From Lolium rigidum (Eukaryota; Streptophyta; Magnoliopsida; Poales; Poaceae), in the NCBI RefSeq assembly GCF_022539505.1, contig NC_061511.1:36879144-36943143 (forward strand): a stretch of 64,000 nucleotides of DNA, read 5' to 3'. Within the stretch, counting starts at the first letter, position 1. The number at the start of each line of letters is the position of its first letter. Below, one piece after another: positions 22,314 through 33,946 of this stretch. The position numbers and the translations under genes are program-made. Under the pieces are notes generated by a model. It worked only from the letters and a program-made list of their open reading frames with translations, was not told the origin of the DNA and did not search any database.

Positions 22314-22872
22314 CGTTGTGGGTATACTTCATGGGTGTACCATCGACGGTGCCTAGATCCGGCAAGCCCGGGTGGCCCACGAGACGGTGATGAGGCATGT
22401 GGCCCATTGGGCGGCCCAGTTGCTGTTGATCATGAAGGAAGAGGTCCAGCCCAGGATCAGCAGGCCGGATCCGTACCGACATAGGAGTAACCCGGATCCA
22501 TGGAGGCCCATGAGGAACCCGGATCCAGTACGACGTATATGGAAGGCGGATCCGTGACGTGCACGGCAAGATATTGTACCGTAGTTAGGCTGTCTGTAAT
22601 CCGGCTAGGACTCTCCATGTAAACCCTAGATCCGTGCGCCTTTATAAGCCGGATCCCGGGAGCCCTAGAGGCACAACCACAACTCATTGTAACAACGCGA
22701 AAGCGCCCGGATAATTCCGGACAAGCAGCGGTAGGCCCCGTCATCGCGCAGGTGTTCCGAAGCTGGGTAACTCGCGTACCACCGTCCCGTGTGCACTCCG
22801 CCCTATGGCCCCTACTTCTTCTCCCCCTCGTGAGGATCCCTCCTCCGAGGTACCGTCGATTAGGCAACGACA
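22314..22872 (+). repeat. T4 3' LTR (559 bp)
   Basis: Starts CGTTGTGGG, so the terminal T is changed to C, and ends GCAACGACA. The TATA-like TTTATAAG is at 22641-22648. It is nearly identical to the 5' LTR. Confidence 0.92.
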
Positions 22873-25800
22873 CAGTAGCTACCTCGATCGACGCCGGAGC
22901 AGCCCCAATTGATCGATCGGAGCCGCGGAAGCCCTGGTGCAATCGCCGTCGACTGGAGCCTCCCCGAGCGACGCCACTGCTACAGGCTTCTTCCTCGTCC
23001 TCGACAACCTCGAACGGAACACCGCCGCCGATCGCCAGACCCACGGATCGCCCTCCGACCCCCTACTGCCGCCGCGCCGGTGAGCTTCTCTCATCGTCGA
23101 CGACGACGAACGAGCGCCGTCGATCCGCGCTCTAATCCTACGATCCACGATAGCCGGTACCGATTCGGTGTTTAACAGCCGCTGACAGGTGGGCCCCCTG
23201 CTGTCAGGCAGCCCACGCGTCTGTGGACCGTGGTGGGCTGGATTGGGCCGTTTTAATTCGAATCTGGCCCAGTTTCATTTCCCGCCGGCCCTATTAATTC
23301 AAACTCTTTTTCAACATTTCCAAATAATCTCAATACTGGCCCTGTGTTTGAAATTCAATAGAATCTGTTTGGTTTGGCCAAATTTAGCAAACTTTATATA
23401 GTTGAAAAGCTACTGAAAAGATCTACAATACCCCACTGGTCCCACTTCCAAATCTTGTGTAGAATTAATGTGACAAAAATAACAAGTCAGAGACTCCTAC
23501 CACTTCAAATAATTATTAAAAATCAACCAAAATAGTTATTTAAGTAATTCCAACTCTCATAGATCACTTTTGACTTACACTAATTGTTTCTGCAACAATA
23601 TGCCATGGTTACTTTGAATGATCATGGCCTAGCTTAATTAAAGGACTATATGGCTATTTCTAGTCAAAGATATTGTCCAAAACTATTAATAAATCACTTG
23701 GGAGTTTTTCTCTCATTTAAATCTTGTCATGAACAATTCAAAATGAGGTAGAGACTCTGGTCATATATGTCTCATATGAATTGTTGGTGATATTAACTCA
23801 CCTCAATAGTAGTTGTTAACTTAGTTACAACTAGGTGTTAAATCATATGAGAGGTATTCCTCTCCTTTAAATCTTGGTCTCAAGTAATTCAACATGAGGT
23901 AGTGACCATGGTCTATAAAATCTCATATTGAGTTATTTGGTGACATTAAATCACTACCATGTTAGTATTAAATTGCATGAGGTATGGAACCTCATTTAAA
24001 TCATATTCTCGGATGATAAGTATGAAGAGGTTGACTTTGGTCAATCTAGGTCATATCTTATTCATAAGAGAAATTAAATCTTAATAAGATAATGAGAGGA
24101 AATTATTTCTCTAAGTAATTAAAAGTAACACCTAAGTTAGTATGAGAGGAAATTATTTTTTTTAAATAAGAAAACAACACACCTATCCCCTTAATAGTAA
24201 TGTGTGATGCTAGTTTAATTTGTGTAAAGTATATGAGGTGTTTCACTTCATTTAAATCTGGTCCCAAGTACTTTCATATGAAGTTTGGACCCCTGGTTAA
24301 ATGCTCTCATATGAAATATTTGGAGATTTTAAATCATTTGTAGAAGTGTTAAATAGTATGAGGCATCTCTGCCTCATTTAAATCATTTTCTCAAATGATG
24401 ATGCTGAATGGTTGACTTAGGACAACCTGAATTCATGAGTAATTGTTTGAGAAATTAAATCTTAAAGAAGATTCAATGAGAGGAAATTATGCCTCAAGAA
24501 CTATATGGAAACTATCATGTACATATGAAATGAGAGGAAATTATTTTTTTCCTCAAGCAAGACCACCAATGCACCAAATTGTATTAATTGTGTGAATAGA
24601 ATAGTTTGTGTGAATACATGTGATCTTTAGAATAGCCAATGAATTGTTTGGTGATTGTACCCCGTATTTCGTATTTTAGACGCTAGTACCGAGGAGTATC
24701 AAGAGGAGGAGGAAGTCTACTTTCAAGGAGAAGAAGACCACTTTGATCACCTCAACCACCAAGGTAAGCTATACTCTTGCAAGCTAACACCTTTGCAAGT
24801 TCTATTGTTGCAAGATAATACTCTTGCAAAGTGCAAAGCTCACCATGAGCAAGGCATTACTCCCTTTAATTTATGCTTATGATCCTATGTCCCAGTTTTA
24901 CCTTACAAGCTTTATTTACTTTTGTTTTATCAAAGTACCTTTTGATTCATGATTCACTGGGTTAGTATTGGATTAGTACAAGAGTATCAAAGTTAGTCTA
25001 GAAGCAAAGCAAATTACTTAGCACCCCTCATACCTAGATGCTAGTGCTAAATTGATATTGGCTATGCTAGATGGGAATTTGTGTGTGTGAAATGACTTTG
25101 AAAACCTTGGAATGATGCGTCATTCTATTGAAAGATTTTGAAGGTGAATATGACTTGTGAATGACTTGGTGAATTTTACCAAAACTGATGGTTGGGTTCG
25201 GATGCGATACCATTCCAATTTTGCAAGTACCCCCACAATACCTGATTATGGGTAAGGGCTTAACTGGAAGTTTATGTATCTTAGTATGGGTTCCCTCTAA
25301 ACAAGCGTCATAGGGGTTATGCCGAGGCTGCCTCCGTTATAGGTGAAATGATGTGAAATGACGTGAAATGAGGTGAATGTCCGGCCCAAGCCTCGTGCGG
25401 TTCCCGAGCCGACGGTTTGTCTTCACCGGGAGGCCAAGCTCATGGGGAGAGGTGCCTATACTAGGGTATGTAGGTGAAAGGTTATGATTGGTAGTCCGCA
25501 CACGGAGTGTGATAAATCAGGGCCGCTTAACCCCGACGGATTATTGCAAATGTTGTGGCACAAGTGTACGACCTCTGCAGAGTGTAGAACTATTCGAATA
25601 GCCGCGTCCACGGTTATGGACGGTTGGAAAGGCCATACTGTTCCGTCATCGAATTTTTCAAAAATGTGACATGTGAAGGGTGGCTTGTGATTTGAACTTG
25701 AAATGGCGACTTTGACTTGAAACACAATTGAGTTGTGGGAATGACACTAATGCTCCCACTTGAGTTAGTTAGCACATGAAGAGTTGTTTACAAAAATGTT

Positions 25801-26264
25801 TGTGAACTAAAATTGGCTTTATGAAAAAGAAACTAGAGCTTAGCATCCCCCTTACTAGAAATGTTAGTACTTACATTAGTATTAGTTTGCGAGTACTTTG
25901 AAGTACTCACGGCTTTGTCCCTGGCTATTCGAATGGCCAGACTATGAAGAGGAACAGCAGTATGAAGAGGATGGACAGCAGGACGTCTACGACAACTAGG
26001 ACTACTCCTGACGTCAAGCGTTGGCCTGTGGACTAGAGAGTCCCTTATCTTTACGCTTCCGCTATGTATTTGTGATGTGTGTTGAAACAATAAGTTCAAC
26101 TATTATTGTAATACTGGATCATGTGATCTATTTGTAAGACGACTATGGTATGTAATGAATGATGACTTATGATATTCAACTGTTATGTCTCGCAACAACA
26201 ATATTCCTGGGATTGCGATGTATGGCATAACGAGCATCCGGACTTAAAAATCCGGGTGTTGACA
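22873..26264 (+). repeat. G3 5' LTR, part 2 (right of T4)
   Basis: After the CAGTA duplication (22873-22877), bases 22878-26264 match 30555-33946. It includes GC-rich leader-like sequence to about 23130, then long AT-rich DNA with recurring CATTTAAATC and GAGAGGAAATTATTT motifs. An acidic ORF lies at 24655-24882 with a possible splice donor AAGGTAAGC near 24762. A second acidic coding-like stretch follows near 25945-25999. It ends GGGTGTTGACA. Confidence 0.9.
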
Positions 26265-26267
26265 AGT

Positions 26268-26279
26268 TGGTATCGAGCC
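26268..26279 (+). other. G3 primer-binding site
   Basis: TGGTATCGAGCC starts four bases after the LTR end. It resembles the initiator tRNA-Met complement TGGTATCAGAGC with a small rearrangement in the middle. Confidence 0.75.
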
Positions 26280-26494
26280 ATTGTTTGACCTTAGGAGACC
26301 CTAGTTAGAATGGACGTCTGAAAAACTTAGTTTCAAAAACCAATGAAGTGAATATTTGTGCAAACTTGTTCTTACTCTTATCTTTGAGATCTTTTTCAAA
26401 AAAGAGAAATCTATACTCTACTTTCTTTGCAAGCCTACATAAAATTTTGCACACTTGACTACTTCTTTAACTTACTTATCCTAATTGCTCACAG

Positions 26495-26967
26495 ATGGAG
26501 TACCAATGGGAGATCTATCAGCTTGGTCCCGGAGGCGACCTAAAGTTCGAAAAGGATTTGAAGCAACTAGTGGAATATCTAGGACACCCGTACCCCGAGT
26601 TCTTCGGAATACCCCTCAACAACCACTCCGGAGAACCACCTCGGTGGGACGTTTCTACTGATCTACGAAGGAAGCTTGGAGCCCCGGTATGGGAAACCAT
26701 CTGGTTTTCTGTAACGGGAAACACTTGGGAGGAAGGACTAGTCGAGCTATGCAAGAAGCAATTTTCCGTCTGTGTGGACAAAATGAGAACAAGATCAAGA
26801 ACACTCGTTTCATCTACTACCCAAGACATGACTCCATGGGAAGACCGATGACCATGCCCCCGCACAAGGAGAGAAACCACTATGTAACACACCAGGACTT
26901 CAGGCTGTACAAAACCCGCAGGGATTTGGACAACGCCCTCGCCTCTCGCCAAGCACATCACCCGTGA
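26495..26967 (+). pseudogene. G3 upstream ORF of unknown function
   Basis: Opens with MEYQWEIYQLGPGGDLKFEK and continues LGHPYPEFFGIPL. Near 26735-26750 the frame changes and continues in another frame with CGQNENKIKNTRFIYYPRHD and HYVTHQDFRLYKTRRDL to a stop at 26965-26967. The join suggests a single protein of about 155 residues with one frameshift. It precedes gag by about 270 bp. Related short proteins occur ahead of gag in grass chromovirus-like elements; no domain is recognised and no function is claimed. Confidence 0.6.
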
Positions 26968-27241
26968 AGACGAAGAATCCACCCGGAAGAGTATTATCAC
27001 CCCAGCACTTAAGTAGGTGTGAGTTGTATCAGGATCCCCTTGTATCGTAGAGCGAATGAATGGTTCCTCAAACCAATGGTGTGTTAGATTTGTAATGTGT
27101 GATGTTTGGTATGAATGAAAAAGTGTTGTTGGTTTTTACCCCCTCAACACTACTCAATTTTCAAGTTTTGAACTTGTGAACTTTAATTCAAACAAACCGT
27201 AGAAATTTCCCTCTTATCTTATCATCTACTCCGATACTCAG

Positions 27242-28411
27242 ATGGCCCCACCAACCCGCAGCGCCACCCAAGACGCCATGATGCCGATGCTAGAGATGAT
27301 GATGGCCGACCGAGAAGCCGAGAGAGCTGAACGCCAGGCCAATATTGCTGCACCTGCAGCTGATTGCTCGTAACAACAACGGCCATGGAAACCACGACCA
27401 CCCCGGGTCAAAACCGAAGAACTTTCAAAACACCAACCCACCTATTTTCGGTAAGACCGAAGAGCCCCTCGATGCCGATGACCGGCTCCGGACAATGGAG
27501 AACAACCTCGAAGTTGCGCAAGTTGAAGCCACAGAGAAAGTACTGTTCGCCACCCACTACTCGTCGGGACCTGCACGAGCCTGGTGGACAAGCGCCCGCG
27601 CAATGAATGCTGGACAGATGATGACCTGGGAGGACTTCAAGCTAAAGTTTAGCAAGTATCATGTGCCCCAAGGACTGATCAAGATGATGAGAGACGAGTT
27701 TCGCGAACTCAAGCAAGGCAGAATGTCTGTGGTAGAATACCGCGACAGATTCCTTACTCTGTCAAGGTACGCCCCGGACGAAACCGACACCAATGAGAAG
27801 AGGAAGGAAAGATTTCTGAACGGACTGCACGACGAAATGCAAACTGTGTTAGTGAACATTCCGTTCGCTGACTTAGAAGCCCTAGTGGACTCAGCCATAC
27901 AGATGGAAGGAAAGCTGCATCAGGCCAATGAGAACCGCAAGCGCAGGATGATGAACCGAGTGGACCCCACCATACCCAGAAGTACCGCAACAACTCCTCT
28001 GGAGGATTCACCTCAAGACACAACAAGCCCCCTGCTCAGAGTTATCGCCCCAACTACACCAGCAACAACGGAGGACCCCCGAAGCCTGGAGGTAACAACA
28101 ACAACAGCAACAACAATGGAAACAACAACAACACCAATACTGCCCCAAGGACTGGAAGCAATGCTACCTCCATCATTCCCAAAGACAAGTCAACTGTGAA
28201 TTGCTATGAATGTGGAGTTGTGGGTCACTACTCCAATGAGTGCCCCAAGAAGCTTGCCAAGATTGCCACCAACACTGCTGCACCTGCCCAGCAACAGCGC
28301 CGCTTCGCCGGTAGAAGGAACCAGAACAACAACAACGGCCGCCTCTACAACATGACTGCCACTGAAGCCCAAGAAGCACCTCAGGCCATGCCAAGTATGT
28401 CTTCCTGTTAA
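27242..28411 (+). pseudogene. G3 gag with CCHC knuckle, two frameshifts
   Basis: Starts at the ATG at 27242 (MAPPTRSATQDAMMPMLEMM). The frame shifts near 27350 and returns near 27965. The central part is a clear Retrotrans_gag domain: FGKTEEPLDADDRLRTME, SSGPARAWWTSARAM, WEDFKLKFSKYHVPQG and EFRELKQGRMSVVEYRDRF. A low-complexity Asn/Thr-rich stretch from AAC repeats follows (28090-28140). The zinc knuckle is CYECGVVGHYSNEC (CX2CX4HX4C) near 28202-28243. It would bind and package G3 RNA. The ORF ends at 28411 with no protease after it, and the polypurine tract follows within 65 bp. Confidence 0.82.
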
Positions 28412-28475
28412 ATCATATCGCCCAATCTTTCTTAGGAACCTAACTTTTCTTAAAATCTCGGGACGAGATTTGTTT

Positions 28476-28489
28476 AAGGGGGAAGGGTT
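28476..28489 (+). other. G3 polypurine tract
   Basis: AAGGGGGAAGGGTT directly precedes the 3' LTR. Upstream is CTCGGGACGAGATT, a palindromic motif common before the polypurine tract of Tekay-type elements. Confidence 0.8.
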
Positions 28490-31400
28490 TGTAACACCCC
28501 AAATTTAAAAACAAAGAGAAAATGAATTTCCTTTTTCCAAAAATGAGAACCAACAAAAACTTTTCTTATATAGGGTGCTATGCTTAGTGCTCCTACCTAT
28601 TACTTGTGTTTTTGCCATGATGGGTGTAAGTATGCTTATGTGATAAACCCTAAAACCCTAAAGTGATCAAGTGAAGATCACAAACCAAATGAAATTAAAA
28701 GAGAAAGAAATCAAATAAGAAAAAAACCCTAAACCCTAACCTTCTCAAAAATCATTTGGATCTATTTTGAGAAACCAAGATAAAAGAAAAAGATATAGGT
28801 GGGCCTATAGCTCTAATATATAAAGTTTGAACTCTACCATGCTTTCTTCTCTAAATAGTGATGAACCATGGTAAACCCCACTAAGACCTAAACCTCATCT
28901 TCTGTATCACCATCTATTTAAAACAAAATAAAAAGAGGTGATCTTAAATAAGAAAAAGGGGCATATGCAAGCCCATGGCTACTTTGTGTAAAAACTAAAA
29001 CTTTGTTTGCTTACCTTGTGTGGATGTTTGGAAATACCTCAACACACTCAACCAGGTACTTACCAACCAATTTAAGTGAGACTCAAAATAAAATCCAACA
29101 TATGCATAGAGGCATATGTGGCACTTAGCCAAATTATCAAATCTTGACCTAGCCACCCCATTGTCCTAAAATGGTTTGAACCTTTCACCCAACTCATTCT
29201 AACACCAAATAAACCTCACTCTTGTCAAAGTGAAGCAAAGAAAAATAAATGAATAAAAGTTAGAAAATCACAAAACCCTTACATATGGTTTATGAAATTT
29301 TTCTAAATCTTGGACCTAGATCATTTTGGTCTTCACCATTAGTTGTATTATGTTACTACACACTTTTTACAACTTTTTGAATCAAAGAAACACAAATCAA
29401 ATCAAACTCAAACTCAAAATTGGCTCACATACAATAATGGTCAAATCTGTCTTTTATAATCTGGTCACCACTTTGAGCCCCTGCAATTCAATATTTTCAA
29501 ACTAAATTTTCTCAACTCATGGCATGTCATCCAAGAGGACATCAAGATGAACACTTTTTGTAAAGATCACCATGCCAAATTCTTTCTTGATCAATAGCTA
29601 TGCTCATCCAAAGTTGCAACATTTTAACAAGTGTAACAATCTCCCACTTATCAATTTTGCAACTCTTTGATTCTAACAATTCCACCACCACCTCTCATCA
29701 TCTCTGGTCTTTTCTAACTCAACTAAACACACACAATTAAAATTGGTCAACCATTTGAATTTAATCAAATTTGGACAAATTGCACAAAATTCAACTATGG
29801 AACTTTTTGACATCATTTGAACTAGTGCTCTACACAAACCTAATCTACACCACACTACTCTAAATGATTCCCCTGCTCCCTCTCACCCCTAATGACCCAC
29901 AAGTAACCCTAAGGAGAGAGGAGGGCAAGCTAGGGCATGGCCATGCCGGCCATGTCACCACCCCGACGCACCTCCCCTCTTCTCCTTCATCGCCACCACT
30001 GGCCACCGTGCCAAATGTCGCCACCTAGCTCCCCTACACCAGACTACACCAGCCCTTGTCGAGGAGGACGTCGACAGCCGCCGCACGACGCGCGCCCAGG
30101 ACGGCCGGGACATGCCGCCGACGTCGCAGCGAGTGCACGTACGGGCACCACCGGACACGCGCCGCGCCACCACCTCGGTCACGCCCCGTACCTCCTCTCG
30201 ACGCCGTGAGCATCACCATGCCACCACGGACGCGCCGGACACGTGCGCGACCACTACCCTTGCCCGCCGTCGCCGGAGACAAGGACGGAATCCCGCCGCA
30301 TCCGCGCCAGTACAAGCCATCGCCCGACAGTCGTACACCTCGCCGTACCGCGCCATTAATGCCCCAAGGACCGCCGTGACGTCGCCTACCTCCTGCGCAC
30401 CTTCCTCGCTCCTTCGTCGCCCTGGAACGACGACTTCGCCATTGACCTCGCCCGCGCCCCGCAGCACCCTTGCCATCTATAAATACCGCGTTCCCTGGAC
30501 GAAGCTGAGCACACCATCTCGTTCCCCATCCTCCACTGCCTCTCCTCCACCCAGTAGCTACCTCGATCGACGCCGGAGCAGCCCCAATTGATCGATCGGA
30601 GCCGCGGAAGCCCTGGTGCAATCGCCGTCGACTGGAGCCTCCCCGAGCGACGCCACTGCTACAGGCTTCTTCCTCGTCCTCGACAACCTCGAACGGAACA
30701 CCGCCGCCGATCGCCAGACCCACGGATCGCCCTCCGACCCCCTACTGCCGCCGCGCCGGTGAGCTTCTCTCATCGTCGACGACGACGAACGAGCGCCGTC
30801 GATCCACGCTCTAATCCTACGATCCACGATAGCCGGTACCGATTAGGTGTTTAACAGCCGCTGACAGGTGGGCCCCCTGCTGTCAGGCAGCCCACGCGTC
30901 TGTGGACCGTGGTGGGCTGGATTGGGCCGTTTTAATTCGAATCTGGCCCGGTTTCATTTCCCGCCGGCCCTATTAATTCAAACTCTTTTTCAACATTTCC
31001 AAATAATCTCAATACTGGCCCTGTGTTTGAAATTCAATAGAATCTGTTTGGCTTGGCCAAATTTAGCAAACTTTATATAGTTGAAAAGCTACTGAAAAGA
31101 TCTACAATACCCCACTGGTCCCACTTCCAAATCTTGTGTAGAATTAATGTGACAAAAATAACAAGTCAGAGACTCCTACCACTTCAAATAATTATTAAAA
31201 ATCAACCAAAATAGTTATTTAAGTAATTCCAACTCTCATAGCTCACTTTTGACTTACACTAATTGTTTCTGCAACAATATGCCATGGTTACTTTGAATGA
31301 TCATGGCCTAGCTTAATTAAAGGACTATATGGCTATTTCTAGTCAAAGATATTGTCCAAAACTATTAATAAATCACTTGGGAGTTTTTCTCTCATTTAAA

Positions 31401-33946
31401 TCTTGTCATGAACAATTCAAAATGAGGTAGAGACTCTGGTCATATATGTCTCATATGAATTGTTGGTGATATTAACTCACCTCAATAGTAGTTGTTAACT
31501 TAGTTACAACTAGGTGTTAAATCATATGAGAGGTATTCCTCTCCTTTAAATCTTGGTCTCAAGTAATTCAACATGAGGTAGTGACCATGGTCTATAAAAT
31601 CTCATATTGAGTTATTTGGTGACATTAAATCACTACCATGTTAGTATTAAATTGCATGAGGTATGGAACCTCATTTAAATCATATTCTCGGATGATAAGT
31701 ATGAAGAGGTTGACTTTGGTCAATCTAGGTCATATCTTATTCATAAGAGAAATTAAATCTTAATAAGATAATGAGAGGAAATTATTTCTCTAAGTAATTA
31801 AAAGTAACACCTAAGTTAGTATGAGAGGAAATTATTTTTTTTAAATAAGAAAACAACACACCTATCCCCTTAATAGTAATGTGTGATGCTAGTTTAATTT
31901 GTGTAAAGTATATGAGGTGTTTCACTTCATTTAAATCTGGTCCCAAGTACTTTCATATGAAGTTTGGACCCCTGGTTAAATGCTCTCATATGAAATATTT
32001 GGAGATTTTAAATCATTTGTAGAAGTGTTAAATAGTATGAGGTATCTCTGCCTCATTTAAATCATTTTCTCAAATGATGATGCTGAATGGTTGACTTAGG
32101 ACAACCTGAATTCATGAGTAATTGTTTGAGAAATTAAATCTTAAAGAAGATTCAATGAGAGGAAATTATGCCTCAAGAACTATATGGAAACTATCATGTA
32201 CATATGAAATGAGAGGAAATTATTTTTTTCCTCAAGCAAGACCACCAATGCACCAAATTGTATTAATTGTGTGAATAGAATAGTTTGTGTGAATACATGT
32301 GATCTTTAGAATAGCCAATGAATTGTTTGGTGATTGTACCCCGTATTTCGTATTTTAGACGCTAGTACCGAGGAGTATCAAGAGGAGGAGGAAGTCTACT
32401 TTCAAGGAGAAGAAGACCACTTTGATCACCTCAACCACCAAGGCAAGCTATACTCTTGCAAGCTAACACCTTTGCAAGTTCTATTGTTGCAAGATAATAC
32501 TCTTGCAAAGTGCAAAGCTCACCATGAGCAAGGCATTACTCCCTTTAATTTATGCTTATGATCCTATGTCCCAGCTTTTACCTTACAAGCTTTATTTACT
32601 TTTGTTTTATCAAAGTACCTTTTGATTCATGATTCATCGGGTTACTATTGGATTAGTACAAGAGTATCAAAGTTAGTCTAGAAGCAAAGCAAATTACTTA
32701 GCACCCCTCATACCTAGATGCTAGTGCTAAATTGATATTGGCTATGCTAGATGGGAATTTGTGTGTGTGAAATGACTTTGAAAACCTTGGAATGATGCGT
32801 CATTCTATTGAAAGATTTTGAAGGTGAATATGACTTGTGAATGACTTGGTGAATTTTACCAAAACTGATGGTTGGGTTCGGATGCGATACCATTCCAATT
32901 TTGCAAGTACCCCCACAATACCTGATTATGGGTAAGGGCTTAACTGGAAGTTTATGTATCTTAGTATGGGTTCCCTCTAAACAAGCGTCATAGGGGTTAT
33001 GCCGAGGCTGCCTCCGTTATAGGTGAAATGATGTGAAATGACGTGAAATGAGGTGAATGTCCGGCCCAAGCCCTCGTGCGGTTCCCAGGCCGACGGTTTG
33101 TCTTCACCGGGAGGCCAAGCTCATGGGGAGAGGTGCCTATACTAGGGTATGTAGGTGAAAGGTTATGATTGGTAGTCCGCACACGGAGTGTGATAAATCA
33201 GGGCCAGTTAACCCCGACGGATTATTGCAAATGTTGTGGCACAAGTGTACGACCTCTGCAGAGTGTAGAACTATTCGAATAGCCGCGTCCACGGTTATGG
33301 ACGGTTGGAAAGGCCATACTGTTCCGTCATCAGAATTTTTCAAAAATGTGACATGTGAAGGGTGGCTTGTGATTTGAACTTGAAATGGCGACTTTGACTT
33401 GAAACACAATTGAGTTGTGGGAATGACACTAATGCTCCCACTTGAGTTAGTTAGCACATGAAGAGTTGTTTACAAAAATGTTTGTGAACTAAAATTGGCT
33501 TTATGAAAAAGAAACTAGAGCTTAGCATCCCCCTTACTAGAAATGTTAGTACTTACATTAGTATTAGTTTGCGAGTACTTTGAAGTACTCACGGCTTTGT
33601 CCCCGGCTATTCGAATGGCCAGACTATGAAGAGGAACAGCAATATGAAGAGGATGGACAGCAGGACGTCTACGACAACTAGGACTACTCCTGACGTCAAG
33701 CGTTGGCCTGTGGACTAGAGAGTCCCTTATCTTTACGCTTCCGCTATGTATTTGTGATGTGTGTTGAAACAATAAGTTCAACTATTATTGTAATACTGCA
33801 TCATGTGATCTATTTGTAAGACGACTATGGTATGTAATGAATGATGACTTATGATATTCAACTGTTATGTCTCGCAACAACAATATTCCTGGGATTGCGA
33901 TGTATGGCATAACAGGCATCTGGACTTAAAAATCCGGGTGTTGACA
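28490..33946 (+). repeat. G3 3' LTR (5457 bp, uninterrupted)
   Basis: Full-length reference for the interrupted 5' LTR. TATA box TATAAATA at 30478-30485. The intact T4 target site CAGTA is near 30553. The putative splice donor near 32441 reads GCAAGC here against GTAAGC in the other copy. Several short ORFs occur in both LTRs, consistent with simple duplication rather than separate genes. Confidence 0.93.

Larger units (their letters stand above)
9946..22872 (+). mobile_element. T4: Tat-lineage Gypsy retrotransposon with an antisense gene
   Basis: 12,927 bp flanked by CAGTA (9941-9945 and 22873-22877), confirmed by the uninterrupted site in the G3 3' LTR near 30553. LTRs are 558 and 559 bp, with about five substitutions and three 1-bp indels between them. 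Order: LTR, primer site, gag, protease, RT, RNase H, a second RNase H, integrase, antisense gene, polypurine tract, LTR. Dual RNase H and an antisense ORF after integrase are recognised traits of the Tat lineage. The plus-strand genes carry about ten frame lesions despite the young LTRs. GGATCC and CCGGA words are very frequent throughout. Confidence 0.92.
7881..33946 (+). mobile_element. G3: gag-only LTR element with 5.45-kb LTRs (TR-GAG type), host of T4
   Basis: The target duplication AAAGC (7876-7880 and 33947-33951) flanks TGTAACACCCC ... GGGTGTTGACA. Subtracting T4, the element is about 13.1 kb: 5' LTR about 5452 bp, internal region 26265-28489 (2.2 kb) and 3' LTR 5457 bp. The primer site (TGGTATCGAGCC), a CGGGACGAGATT motif ahead of the polypurine tract, and the TGTAACACCCC start resemble Tekay-type chromoviruses. 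The internal region encodes a gag with a CCHC knuckle and an upstream ORF but no protease, RT or integrase, matching terminal-repeat-with-gag elements. The LTRs differ at about 35 sites in 5.45 kb by eye, so insertion was recent. Confidence 0.9.

Noticed and set aside
22457..23175. 195-residue minus ORF and neighbouring ORFs across the T4/G3 boundary
   Set aside because: They run across an insertion junction and are made of LTR sequence from two elements.
24655..24882. 75-residue ORF as an independent host gene
   Set aside because: Present in both G3 LTRs, so part of the repeat; kept only as a hypothesis about an LTR-encoded exon.
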